DNA of 27,648 nucleotides from a virus: the IMG/VR virus record IMGVR_UViG_3300044732_000671, positions 1 to 27,648 of that record, one strand, 5' to 3'. The position numbers were made by a program, and so were the translations under genes. Under the pieces are notes generated by a model. That model did no database searches and had not been told where the DNA came from. It was given only the letters and a program-made list of their open reading frames with translations. Below, piece after piece: positions 1-8,563 of this stretch (its first letter is position 1; each line of letters starts with the position of its first letter).

Positions 1-3000
1 TAAAAGCATTTTTAAGTGGTTCTAGGCAAACATCTGTAAATGGTTCTGCAAAAACAATACAAATACAACAAAATATTGTAAATGTAAATTCGAATAATTC
101 ACTACTTCAAAAAACTGCATTAACTACAAATTTTAAAGCAGAAAAAATTGATAATGCAAAATTATATTTTGAAGTTAAAGGAGATAACTGGTATTTATCG
201 GATGTAAGTTTAAGAGCTTCGCAAGAAACATCATTTTCACCAAATGAAATAACATTCATACAATCAGTACCAAGAAGTTTACCTGAAGAAACATTTTTAT
301 ATCGTTTTGAATTTTATGATATAAACAACAATTACATACCTGTAAATGTAGAGGCAACTAAAACATTTGATGGTGGTAATTTGCAAAGAATACAAAAAGG
401 TTTAGTATTTACACCACGTTCATTGGCATTTCAATTTGATTCGGGTTCAAATCCAGTGCCACCAACTGTTGTTGGATTTACAGTAACTAAAAATTTATTA
501 ACTGGTTCGGTAACATATACATCCCAATCTTTTGATTTTGATGGAAACGAATTATCGGGTTCTGATTATACAGCATCTTTTACAGGAAGAAGATATCCTG
601 GTTTATTGAGTGATATTACATCGGATGCACCAACAATGACAGTTGGTAACTTTACGGGTTCTAGAACTGATAAGACTGTTCAATTAGTTAAAATTACAGG
701 AGAAGTTGAAGGATTTACTGATAGTGTAATATTCACCAGAGTATTGGATGGATTTGGTGGTGTGAATTATTTAATTAGACCTTATAGAGGAACTCAAATT
801 AGAAATAGTAGTACTGCATCTTTAGAAGTTCAAGCAATTCGTATTGATGGTATCAATGATATAGAATTAAGTAGTTTAACATATCCAACAAAGGGATGGC
901 CGGATAAACAACTACATATTATATCTCGTTCATCGGATGGAGCTGAAAAATTTGTAAACTTAGCATACGCATCTTCAAGTGGATACATATACGGATTAAC
1001 TACTGGTTCATTGGGTAGTGGTGAAATAAATTATAACGCAACGTTTAATAGAGACTCGATAGATTTCAGAAGAACGGTGTTTTTGATATCTTCACAATCA
1101 GCAGCATCTGGGCCAGCTTACTTAACTTCTGGTTCTGTTCTAGCATCTCAAATATTAGAGGATTTGCAAGATGGATTGGATAGTGGTGTTGTACTATATA
1201 ATGCTGATTCATTCACAATAAACCCAAGAACGGAATCAACATTTAAACCAGCATTTGCATTTGCAACTGCATCTTTTGCAAAAAGAGGAACGGCTGCATC
1301 TGATATAGAAGCAATTACAGCATCGTTTCAGGTTTATCCATCAATGTCAATAAATAGAGATTGGGTTCCTGAATATTGGATGTATTATCATACACAAAGT
1401 TTAAATCCAACAATAACAGTTGTTGCAAAGGATGATAATAAAAATATAATTCCATCACAAAAACCAGAAGGAAACGAATCCGAATATGTTAGAAGTCCAT
1501 TATCTCAAAGTAAAAATTTAACATTAACATTTACATATACTGAACCTTGGACATCTGCATCGGTTAGTATTGATAAAACATTTACAATTGTACCTGAAGG
1601 TAAACAAGGAGATGAAAGTATTATATTTGAAGTAAATCCAATAGCAGTAACTTTAGGAGCAAACTCAAGAGGTGTTATAAATGATTTTAGACCTTCAATT
1701 ACGGATATTAGATTGAAGCAAGGTTCTAGATATCTTGCATTTAGTTCAAGTGCAAATGTTGAATATAATTTGAATACACATGGTACATTTTATTTATTAA
1801 ATGCATCAACATCATCTATAATAGATACTAATGTTACTGCTGGTAATGTACATTTTACATCATCATTTGGAACGGCATACACAGCATCATTGATAGTGAG
1901 TGCTTCATCAAATATGACAGATTTAAGTGGAAGTATTACATATCCATTAATAATACATCCATATTATACATCATCAATATACACTGCAAGTGTTGTTGTA
2001 AATTATACTAAAGTATTAGAAGGCGCGCCACCAATTCAAATAGTAATATCACCAATTGCAGCGTCATTAACAGCAGATGAGGTTGGTTTTGTAACACCGG
2101 TAGGATATTCAGCAGCTAATACAACAATACAAGTAAAAGAAGGAGATGATTTTTTAAAATTAACAACAACCGAATCTTTTGCAAATGCTGATGCTAGAAA
2201 AGGTACATACACAATTAATTCAATAACTGCTAGTAATATTCAAGTTGTAAAAATAGCATCATCATCTTTATCTGGATTAACAGGAACTGTCACTTATAAT
2301 AGATTTGATTATCCATATGTTTCGGCAAGTGCACTTTATACAATTCAAGTATATCCATTTGCATTAGGAGCTGGTCATCAACCAACTTCATCTATTTTTA
2401 CTCGTACACAAACATTTATAAAAAACGTAGCAGCTGCAAATGCTCGCTCTTTAGATTTTAAAGCATCATCATATACAATCAATTATAATAGAGATGGTAA
2501 TAGAATAGCTCCGTTAGAAAGTATTGATTTGACTGTAACTGCATTTAATACAACTGGTTCGTATGTAGCTGGACAAACAACCGGCCCTCAAGCTTATTTA
2601 TATTATGTAGAACCTGATGGTACTGAAACTTTTTATGATGGTCCTCAACCAATGGAAAGTATTCCACCTGCATATTCATTTACTGGTATTAGTGGACCAG
2701 ATGCTGCTGGACCTGGTGAAAATAAAACTTGGAAAGTAAAAATAACCGATGGAAAGGCTCCTGCATTTAACTTATTACAACCAAGTGATATAAGAGCAGA
2801 AGCACAATTAACAATAGCAGGTGTTAAAGCTGGAAATGATGCATATAAATTAGTAGCATCAAACGAAAGTACTTCTATAACTGCTAATTTATGGACAAGT
2901 TCTTTAGATGGGACTGGTATGAAAATTACTACATTTAAAGGAGTAACGCAATTAATAAATGTACATCCATATCCAGCACCAGATGGACAAAATGATTATG

Positions 3001-5921
3001 ATTATCAAAACGAAGTCATAGGTGTTTTGGGATATTCATCCGCATCTATATTTTCAAAATCTGCTTGGATTACACCCGCATCAAATAAATTCCCAACAAG
3101 CAATCCCGCATCAATTGGAGATATTTCCGATTGGACTGCACCTGGTACAAATACAACTGGTGAAATTGTTTATAAAGTAGATTTTGAAAATAATGAAGAA
3201 TATGGCAGAACTCAAACTCAATTTGTAACACAATCATTTGCAGTACAATTCACAAACCCAGCCCCATATATTGTAAACTTGACAAATGAAAACTCATCTG
3301 CGGTTTACAAAGTTTCTGGACAATTTACAACTGCTGGAACTGGGACATCAATTAGAGCTTATAGGGGTGAAGTGGAATTATCAAATACATCATCTTTATT
3401 GGGTAATTCTAAAGTTGATGCATATGGTGTTATTGGATATCCTTCTAGATGTAGAGTAAGTGTATTATCAAAATCAGCTTGGCTAACATTAGGTGGCGGA
3501 TTGGTACCCGGAAGTTTTGTTACTGGTAACCCAGCAACAGTACCAGCAATTGCAGCATGGTCATCTCCTGAAACAAACACTGTTGGACAAGTTGTTTATC
3601 AAATAGATTGTGAATATACTGGTAGTAATAATAATATTCCTAAACAAACCATATATAAGACTCAATCACTTTCAATACAACAAGAAGGTTCAACTGGACC
3701 TGGTATTGTAATGAGAGGTGAATGGAGTAATTTAATTGATTATAGTGGTTCGGTTGAGACAAATAATTCTCGTAGAGATGCGGTTATCTATGGTACATCA
3801 CCAACAACATATTACGCAGCAATAAGTGGTTCTGGCCCCACAACATATGATAGGAATAATGTTTTTGTTGCAGCACATGCACCAACCGCAGGAACTGATA
3901 ATGCTTGGTGGCAATATTTGGGCGAAGAAGAATTCTTTGTAGCAGCTAAGATTGCAATATTTGAAGAATCATTTGTTAAAAACACAATCAATGTTGGTAA
4001 CAACCCTGGTAGTGCTTATGCAAATATTGTATTAGCTGGAGGACGTAATGACCCATATATGGCAATAGGACAATATGCATCTATTGGGTATGGTAATCAG
4101 GGTATATGGCAAGGTATCTATGATTTGGGAGGAGGTTCTTATATGCCAAGAATGTCAATGGTCAATTCTGATAATAGTAGATATCTTAAATGGACTGGTA
4201 CTGGATTAGAAATAAGGGGAGATATTACTGTAACGGGTGGCGATGCAGCAACACAAGGATTTGCAACAAACGCAGCAGCTACTGCATATAATAATGCAGT
4301 AACAGCAGCAAATGGATATACTGGAACTGCAATTACTTTGCTTAGTGGTTCTTTGGGAGCATTAGCAGCTATTAGCCAAATCAATAGTGGAAGTGCCGCA
4401 ACATACATTGGACCGGGTTCTATTGTAACTAATATGGTTGCAACAAATTTAATACTTTCAACAAACTATTCAGCATCAGTTGAAGCTGGAAACTTTTCTG
4501 ATAGTGGTACATTTCTTAATTTAGCAAATGGTGCTATAACAACTCCTGGATTTGCTTTGAAATCAAATGGACAGGCTTTCTTCAAAGGAACTTTAAACTC
4601 ATCAGAAGCAACATTTGGTGCATGGACATTAAATGCACAAGCGTTCTATATTACTGCAAATAGTAGAATTAAATTAGATGCAGCAGAAGAGCAAATTCAA
4701 GTATTGGATGAAAATGGAGCAGTTAGATTTACAGCAAATACAGAATTAACATTACCAAATCCTGCCGGTGTTCAAGCAACTGATGGTACACCGGGTTTCC
4801 CAACCGGAGGAACTACCACTCCATTGGTTATAACACCAACCTCAGCAACTGTTGTTAGTGAGACTAGTACAAATGGAAATAATAATTTCTTTTATACGGG
4901 AGTATATCATGAATTGGGCTCATTTATATCATCAGCTAATGGAGGGCAACACAATGTAAGATACACATGGAATCCAGCATCTGCATATTCTTCCGGCGTA
5001 GTAGAAGCTGCCGGAAATGCATATTCATCTCTTGGTGTGAGTTTAGTATTAACACCAGATGCAACAAATGATATTGTAGCATATGGTACATCGGATTCTG
5101 CATATGCATATGGGCAAATGCTTGGTGATGATTATTATGGTGGTGGATTTGGTACTAGTGGATTTGGATTTGGTGGTTATTATGCACAACAAAACTATGA
5201 TACTTTAACTGACCCAAAAACATATACTGTTAGTGCAACTTTAACAGCAAGTACTAGATATAGAGTAAAATTACTTGTTTCATATACATTATCTGTTGAT
5301 GATACGTCTGGAAGTCCTTTCTTTGAAAGTTCTTATGCTAGTTTGAATTATCAGGAAGATGGTGCTAGTGGTAGATTGGTTGTTGAAGCTGTATCAGCTG
5401 GTACTATTGTTAATGGTGGTGGTTTTCAAACTGCAGCTGGTGCTGGTAAATTTTTAAAGCACGCTACGAATCCTGATGTAACTGGAATATACACATACGC
5501 TGAAGGTGGATTGATGGCAGATAAGTATTATCATAATAACGTTGGTAGTTCAATCGGATATGATGTTGGTGGATATCCTGTGATTAAAGGATATGGTAGA
5601 TGGACGATGGTCAATGTAACAACTGGTACACCAGCTACACCTTCGGTACAAACTCTCGGAGGATGTATAACATCTTTAGCAGGTGTTGCTCAAGGTAGTT
5701 ATACTGTAAATTATGCATTAACAAATTCAGCTGGAGGACTTTCTACAATTACACCATCTATATTTGTATTTGGAACAAGAGATGGTGCAAGTCAAAGCGA
5801 ATGTACTTTTGATTCTGGTAAATTTTCTGGAGATTCAACATTTACAAATTTTAGAACACAAGATAATAACGTAGATACTTTAAACAATATGGATGAATTA
5901 TCTATTATAGTAGTTATGTAA
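1..5921 (+). CDS. Giant tail fibre / host-specificity protein, 5' end outside window
   Basis: The frame is open from the left edge (first complete codon at base 3) to the TAA at 5919-5921, so at least 1972 residues are present and the true start lies upstream. The protein is very rich in Ser, Thr, Ala and Gly, with short beta-strand-like stretches. Two tandem duplications are visible: one near 1590-2370 (units resembling 'NPIAVTL' and 'SPIAASL') and one near 2820-3700 (each with 'SKSAW[IL]T' followed by a 'TxG[EQ][IV]VY' stretch). Around 4190-4660 come 'LKWTGTGLEIRGDITVTGG', an Ala-rich helical stretch, 'NGAITTPGFALKSNGQAFFKG' split by short loops, and 'ATFGAWTL'. This is the pattern seen at the end of phage J-like central fibre proteins. 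The last ~350 residues are Gly/Tyr/Ser-rich and probably form the distal receptor-binding part. It likely sits at the tail tip or baseplate. Role is inferred from composition and the J-like segment; the receptor is unknown. Confidence 0.8.
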   Translation, partial: KAFLSGSRQTSVNGSAKTIQIQQNIVNVNSNNSLLQKTALTTNFKAEKIDNAKLYFEVKGDNWYLSDVSLRASQETSFSPNEITFIQSVPRSLPEETFLYRFEFYDINNNYIPVNVEATKTFDGGNLQRIQKGLVFTPRSLAFQFDSGSNPVPPTVVGFTVTKNLLTGSVTYTSQSFDFDGNELSGSDYTASFTGRRYPGLLSDITSDAPTMTVGNFTGSRTDKTVQLVKITGEVEGFTDSVIFTRVLDGFGGVNYLIRPYRGTQIRNSSTASLEVQAIRIDGINDIELSSLTYPTKGWPDKQLHIISRSSDGAEKFVNLAYASSSGYIYGLTTGSLGSGEINYNATFNRDSIDFRRTVFLISSQSAASGPAYLTSGSVLASQILEDLQDGLDSGVVLYNADSFTINPRTESTFKPAFAFATASFAKRGTAASDIEAITASFQVYPSMSINRDWVPEYWMYYHTQSLNPTITVVAKDDNKNIIPSQKPEGNESEYVRSPLSQSKNLTLTFTYTEPWTSASVSIDKTFTIVPEGKQGDESIIFEVNPIAVTLGANSRGVINDFRPSITDIRLKQGSRYLAFSSSANVEYNLNTHGTFYLLNASTSSIIDTNVTAGNVHFTSSFGTAYTASLIVSASSNMTDLSGSITYPLIIHPYYTSSIYTASVVVNYTKVLEGAPPIQIVISPIAASLTADEVGFVTPVGYSAANTTIQVKEGDDFLKLTTTESFANADARKGTYTINSITASNIQVVKIASSSLSGLTGTVTYNRFDYPYVSASALYTIQVYPFALGAGHQPTSSIFTRTQTFIKNVAAANARSLDFKASSYTINYNRDGNRIAPLESIDLTVTAFNTTGSYVAGQTTGPQAYLYYVEPDGTETFYDGPQPMESIPPAYSFTGISGPDAAGPGENKTWKVKITDGKAPAFNLLQPSDIRAEAQLTIAGVKAGNDAYKLVASNESTSITANLWTSSLDGTGMKITTFKGVTQLINVHPYPAPDGQNDYDYQNEVIGVLGYSSASIFSKSAWITPASNKFPTSNPASIGDISDWTAPGTNTTGEIVYKVDFENNEEYGRTQTQFVTQSFAVQFTNPAPYIVNLTNENSSAVYKVSGQFTTAGTGTSIRAYRGEVELSNTSSLLGNSKVDAYGVIGYPSRCRVSVLSKSAWLTLGGGLVPGSFVTGNPATVPAIAAWSSPETNTVGQVVYQIDCEYTGSNNNIPKQTIYKTQSLSIQQEGSTGPGIVMRGEWSNLIDYSGSVETNNSRRDAVIYGTSPTTYYAAISGSGPTTYDRNNVFVAAHAPTAGTDNAWWQYLGEEEFFVAAKIAIFEESFVKNTINVGNNPGSAYANIVLAGGRNDPYMAIGQYASIGYGNQGIWQGIYDLGGGSYMPRMSMVNSDNSRYLKWTGTGLEIRGDITVTGGDAATQGFATNAAATAYNNAVTAANGYTGTAITLLSGSLGALAAISQINSGSAATYIGPGSIVTNMVATNLILSTNYSASVEAGNFSDSGTFLNLANGAITTPGFALKSNGQAFFKGTLNSSEATFGAWTLNAQAFYITANSRIKLDAAEEQIQVLDENGAVRFTANTELTLPNPAGVQATDGTPGFPTGGTTTPLVITPTSATVVSETSTNGNNNFFYTGVYHELGSFISSANGGQHNVRYTWNPASAYSSGVVEAAGNAYSSLGVSLVLTPDATNDIVAYGTSDSAYAYGQMLGDDYYGGGFGTSGFGFGGYYAQQNYDTLTDPKTYTVSATLTASTRYRVKLLVSYTLSVDDTSGSPFFESSYASLNYQEDGASGRLVVEAVSAGTIVNGGGFQTAAGAGKFLKHATNPDVTGIYTYAEGGLMADKYYHNNVGSSIGYDVGGYPVIKGYGRWTMVNVTTGTPATPSVQTLGGCITSLAGVAQGSYTVNYALTNSAGGLSTITPSIFVFGTRDGASQSECTFDSGKFSGDSTFTNFRTQDNNVDTLNNMDELSIIVVM

Positions 5922-5938
5922 AATAAAAAATAAAAATT

Positions 5939-6256
5939 ATGGAAGAAAAAATAGTTATTTATCAAAGTAAAGATGACCCAAATATGGGATGTTGGTTAAT
6001 GCCAAATTTATCATATGATTTAGAATGGATTTGTAAAAGGGATATTCCGGTTGGAAGCCCATATAAAATATTATCATCAAATCAACTACCATTTAATTAT
6101 CATAACGAAATGGGATGTTATACATTTGACTTTTCAAATCCAGATGGTTGGGGGTCTGGTTCATATAATTTACAAACTAGCCCGATTATATATCCTGGGA
6201 TATTTGATATGTCACATGATAAATGGTTAGAAATCAAAGCAAGTGGTTCATTATAA
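5939..6256 (+). CDS. Small hypothetical protein downstream of the tail fibre
   Basis: This encodes 105 residues, starting at an ATG 17 nt after the fibre stop. The leader is almost pure A/T with no Shine-Dalgarno sequence, as is usual in Bacteroidota. The central segment 'RDIPVGSPYKILSSNQLP' resembles the 'vP.GtpY.ivd.s.lP' segment found in small proteins encoded just after tail fibre genes in many myoviruses. Aromatic residues and several Cys are present, with no signal peptide or membrane segment. Its position suggests a tail-fibre accessory or assembly role, but this rests on a weak motif and on context. Confidence 0.6.
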   Translation: MEEKIVIYQSKDDPNMGCWLMPNLSYDLEWICKRDIPVGSPYKILSSNQLPFNYHNEMGCYTFDFSNPDGWGSGSYNLQTSPIIYPGIFDMSHDKWLEIKASGSL

Positions 6257-6269
6257 AAATAATTATATT

Positions 6270-6539
6270 ATGTTTACATACGATACAAATAAAGCATTAG
6301 AAATGTTAAAATCCAAAATTAGAATAAAAAGAGCAAAATTATTTAATGATTTGGATGTTCAATATATGAGAGCATTAGAAATGGGTAATACAACATTACA
6401 AGCTGAAATAGTTTCCAAAAAAGAAATACTTAGAAACCTAACAGATATTAATATTGATTCTGTTACAACTAGAGATGAATTAATAGCACTTTGGCCCGAA
6501 GATATATTGGGAGAGAATCCGTTTCCTAAAAATTCATAA
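6270..6539 (+). CDS. Small hypothetical protein, possible fibre-associated factor
   Basis: This encodes 89 residues. I chose the ATG at 6270, which follows an A/T leader 13 nt after the previous stop; an in-frame GTG at 6243 would overlap the upstream gene and add only nine unlikely residues. The protein is charged and mostly helical: a Lys/Arg-rich N-terminal half is followed by 'KKEILRNLTDINIDSVTTRDELIALWPEDILG'-type sequence (residues ~50-83). That tail recalls the 'LRdit...T.deL...wP' C-terminus of small tail-fibre-associated proteins in other phages. It is co-oriented with the fibre gene and the 5939 gene, and is probably co-transcribed with them. Function is not established. Confidence 0.6.
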   Translation: MFTYDTNKALEMLKSKIRIKRAKLFNDLDVQYMRALEMGNTTLQAEIVSKKEILRNLTDINIDSVTTRDELIALWPEDILGENPFPKNS

Positions 6540-6542
6540 TAT

Positions 6543-6561
6543 ATATACTTATATATAAACA
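6543..6561 (+). promoter_or_regulatory. AT-rich motif ATATACTTATATATA, candidate phage promoter
   Basis: The 15-mer ATATACTTATATATA, followed by AACA, lies 13 nt before the ATG at 6570. The identical 15-mer occurs at 9727 and 13437, also just before genes that follow a small gap. A TATAAACA sequence at its end is one base off the T4 late promoter TATAAATA, which may be chance in AT-rich DNA. Repetition at three gene starts supports a regulatory role; transcription is not shown. Confidence 0.5.
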
Positions 6562-6569
6562 CTAACGTT

Positions 6570-6848
6570 ATGACACAAAAAACAGCAATTTTATCACAAG
6601 AATTAATAGATGACCTAAGAGGTATGCAAATTAGAGCAAACGAACTGGTTATTGGAATCGGACAATCTCATTTAAAATTAAAAGAATTTAAGATTGAGAT
6701 AAGTAAAATTATGGAAGAACAAAAATCTATGGAAATGGAATTTGAGTTGAATAATAGTAAATTTACAACTACAATTAAAGAATTGGAAAAGCAATATCCA
6801 AAGGGAGAAATCGATTTAAATGAAGGAATCGTTACATACGAAGAATAA
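6570..6848 (+). CDS. Coiled-coil protein, paralogue of the gene at 9765
   Basis: This encodes 92 residues, almost entirely heptad-like helix (residues ~10-75, rich in Glu, Lys, Leu and Ile), then 'LEKQYPKGEIDLNEGIVTYEE' near the C-terminus, given here only as a pattern: YPxGxIxLxEGxxxY. The product of 9765 has the same architecture and ends its helix with 'DDQYPQGRINLKEGTIQY', so the two are paralogues. Both follow the same 15-mer promoter-like motif, and together they bracket the glycosyltransferase cassette. No catalytic motif, membrane segment or signal peptide is seen. A structural or scaffolding role in the virion is possible but unproven. Confidence 0.65.
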   Translation: MTQKTAILSQELIDDLRGMQIRANELVIGIGQSHLKLKEFKIEISKIMEEQKSMEMEFELNNSKFTTTIKELEKQYPKGEIDLNEGIVTYEE

Positions 6849-6860
6849 TAAAAAATAAAT

Positions 6861-6892
6861 TTGGTATTTTCAGAATTATTTTGTATATTTGT
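6861..6892 (+). promoter_or_regulatory. Bacteroidota-type promoter for the glycosyltransferase cassette
   Basis: TTTG at 6861-6864 and TATATTTG at 6885-6892 are separated by 20 nt. This matches the -33 TTTG / -7 TAnnTTTG consensus of the Bacteroidota housekeeping sigma factor. The ATG at 6908 follows 15 nt later, giving a short A-rich leader. It differs from the AT-rich 15-mer in front of neighbouring genes, suggesting that this cassette can be read by unmodified host RNA polymerase. The consensus is established knowledge; the assignment is inference. Confidence 0.65.
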
Positions 6893-6907
6893 TACAACAA
6901 TTAAAAC

Positions 6908-8563
6908 ATGTCTAAAAAGAAGTTACTTTACATTTGTCCTCATCTTTCTACTGGGGGACAACCACAATACACATACAAGCAGATTAAGCACTTTATTAAT
7001 GACTTTGAAATAGAAGTTATTGAAATAAATAATAGTGGTGGAGATGCATACGTTGTACAAAAGAATAGAATTAAGTCTTTGGTACAAGTGCATACGTTGG
7101 GAGAAAACAAAATGCCGATTTTAGATATTATAAATGTATTCCACCCGGATATTATACATTTTCAAGAAATACCTCAATTTGACTTACCACAAAATATATT
7201 AAATAGAATATTTTCAAATAAAAGAAAATATTTCATCGTAGCAACAACACATGGCTCATTTACAAATCCAGAAGATATTAATTATCATCCTGATAGGTAT
7301 GTGTTAGTATCCGAATGGAGTAAACAAAAATTTGCTAATGCTAATGTAGATGTTGAATTAGAATTGTGGGAATATCCAATCGAAGATTATATATTTGATA
7401 AAGCTGAAGCAAAAAAACAATTAGGATTTGAATCTGATTGGAAACATGTATTAAACGTTGGATTATTTTCTTCTGGTAAAAACCAAGCTGAAATTTTTAA
7501 AATAGCAATTGATTTAGAAAAATACAAAATTAAATTTCACTTCGTAGGAAATCAAGCTATGAACTATGAAGATTATTGGGGACCATTAATGAAAAATGTA
7601 CCAAGTAATTGTGTGGTATGGGGAGAAAGAGATGATGTTGATAAATTTTATCAAGCAGCAGATATGTTTTATTTTAGTTCAACATTAGAACTAAATCCAT
7701 TATCAGTTAAAGAAGCACTATCTTATAAATTACCTTGTATATTTAGAAAATTACATACATACTTAGATACATACGATAATAATCCATTAGTAACTTATAT
7801 AAGTAATGATAGGTTTAAAACTAAAAAAACAATTTTAGATATACTAAATCCAAAATTAAAAGAAGGATTTACTGATAAGCCAAAAATACAAATAAAACAT
7901 TTATTAACAACTCCATATAATGATAGAGAACGTTTTAGTATGAACTCTATAAAACAATTAGAAGCATATGGAATGGATTATGTTCCTATTGTAAATGAAG
8001 TATATACTGATGTTGCTCCATCTGAACATTGTAGAAGACCCGAACATATAAGTAAAGATAATAAGCCAGGAGAATTATATCCTGGTGCTGGATTGGGTTG
8101 GATAACTGGTAGACATTATGGTTGTTATTTAGCACATAAAATGGCAGTTGAAAATCTTAATAGAAGTTATGATTATACTTTAGTATTTGAAGCAGATGGA
8201 TATATTAATTCAAGCGTTGAAGAATTTGTAGATATTGTTTATAAATCATGTGAGATAGCAGATAACGATGATGTATATTATATAGGATTGGCTAATAATC
8301 CAACTAGATATAGAGAAGATGTTAATGAGGATTTTATTAAAACAGGTCACAATCAAGACCTTGCTCATTGTTACTTAATTAGAAACAGAGATAGAGAATG
8401 GTGGAATGATAGAATTAAAGATTCCGAATGGGATGTTGGTGATTTGTGGTTTAATCATATATTTTATAATCATCCACAATTAAGATATACAACTAGAAAG
8501 GAATATAGTAAACAGGCCGAAGGATATTCTTTATTAGATGAAACAATTAAAACTTGGGATTAA
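6908..8563 (+). CDS. Two-domain glycosyltransferase (GT4-like plus GT25-like)
   Basis: This encodes 551 residues. Residues 1-~320 look like a GT-B family 4 enzyme: 'HLSTGGQPQYT' near the N-terminus, 'NVGLFSSGKNQ' at the start of the nucleotide-sugar domain, and 'LELNPLSVKEAL', which fits the ExxxxxxxE donor-binding motif. Residues ~330-551 form a second domain: 'HLLTTPYNDRERFSMNSI', then 'GRHYGCYLAHKMAVE' and 'YTLVFEADGYI' (E428-A-D-G). This resembles family 25 LPS glycosyltransferases, where a 'GCxxSH' helix precedes an acidic metal-binding EDD-like motif. Such a fusion would add two sugars in sequence from the cytoplasm. The gene overlaps the next by one base (TAATG), so the two enzymes are translationally coupled. 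The GT4 call is firm; the GT25 call is based on motif order. Alternative substrates are virion fibres or host surface glycans. Confidence 0.8.
   Translation: MSKKKLLYICPHLSTGGQPQYTYKQIKHFINDFEIEVIEINNSGGDAYVVQKNRIKSLVQVHTLGENKMPILDIINVFHPDIIHFQEIPQFDLPQNILNRIFSNKRKYFIVATTHGSFTNPEDINYHPDRYVLVSEWSKQKFANANVDVELELWEYPIEDYIFDKAEAKKQLGFESDWKHVLNVGLFSSGKNQAEIFKIAIDLEKYKIKFHFVGNQAMNYEDYWGPLMKNVPSNCVVWGERDDVDKFYQAADMFYFSSTLELNPLSVKEALSYKLPCIFRKLHTYLDTYDNNPLVTYISNDRFKTKKTILDILNPKLKEGFTDKPKIQIKHLLTTPYNDRERFSMNSIKQLEAYGMDYVPIVNEVYTDVAPSEHCRRPEHISKDNKPGELYPGAGLGWITGRHYGCYLAHKMAVENLNRSYDYTLVFEADGYINSSVEEFVDIVYKSCEIADNDDVYYIGLANNPTRYREDVNEDFIKTGHNQDLAHCYLIRNRDREWWNDRIKDSEWDVGDLWFNHIFYNHPQLRYTTRKEYSKQAEGYSLLDETIKTWD

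Noticed and set aside
2022-2029. GGCGCGCC octamer in otherwise AT-rich sequence
   Set aside because: It is a single occurrence inside the fibre frame, reading Gly-Ala-Pro codons. There is no sign of cloning or vector sequence.
6243-6269. Upstream GTG start for the gene at 6270
   Set aside because: It would overlap the preceding gene by 14 nt and add residues encoded by what is clearly the A/T leader. The ATG at 6270 fits the pattern of neighbouring genes.
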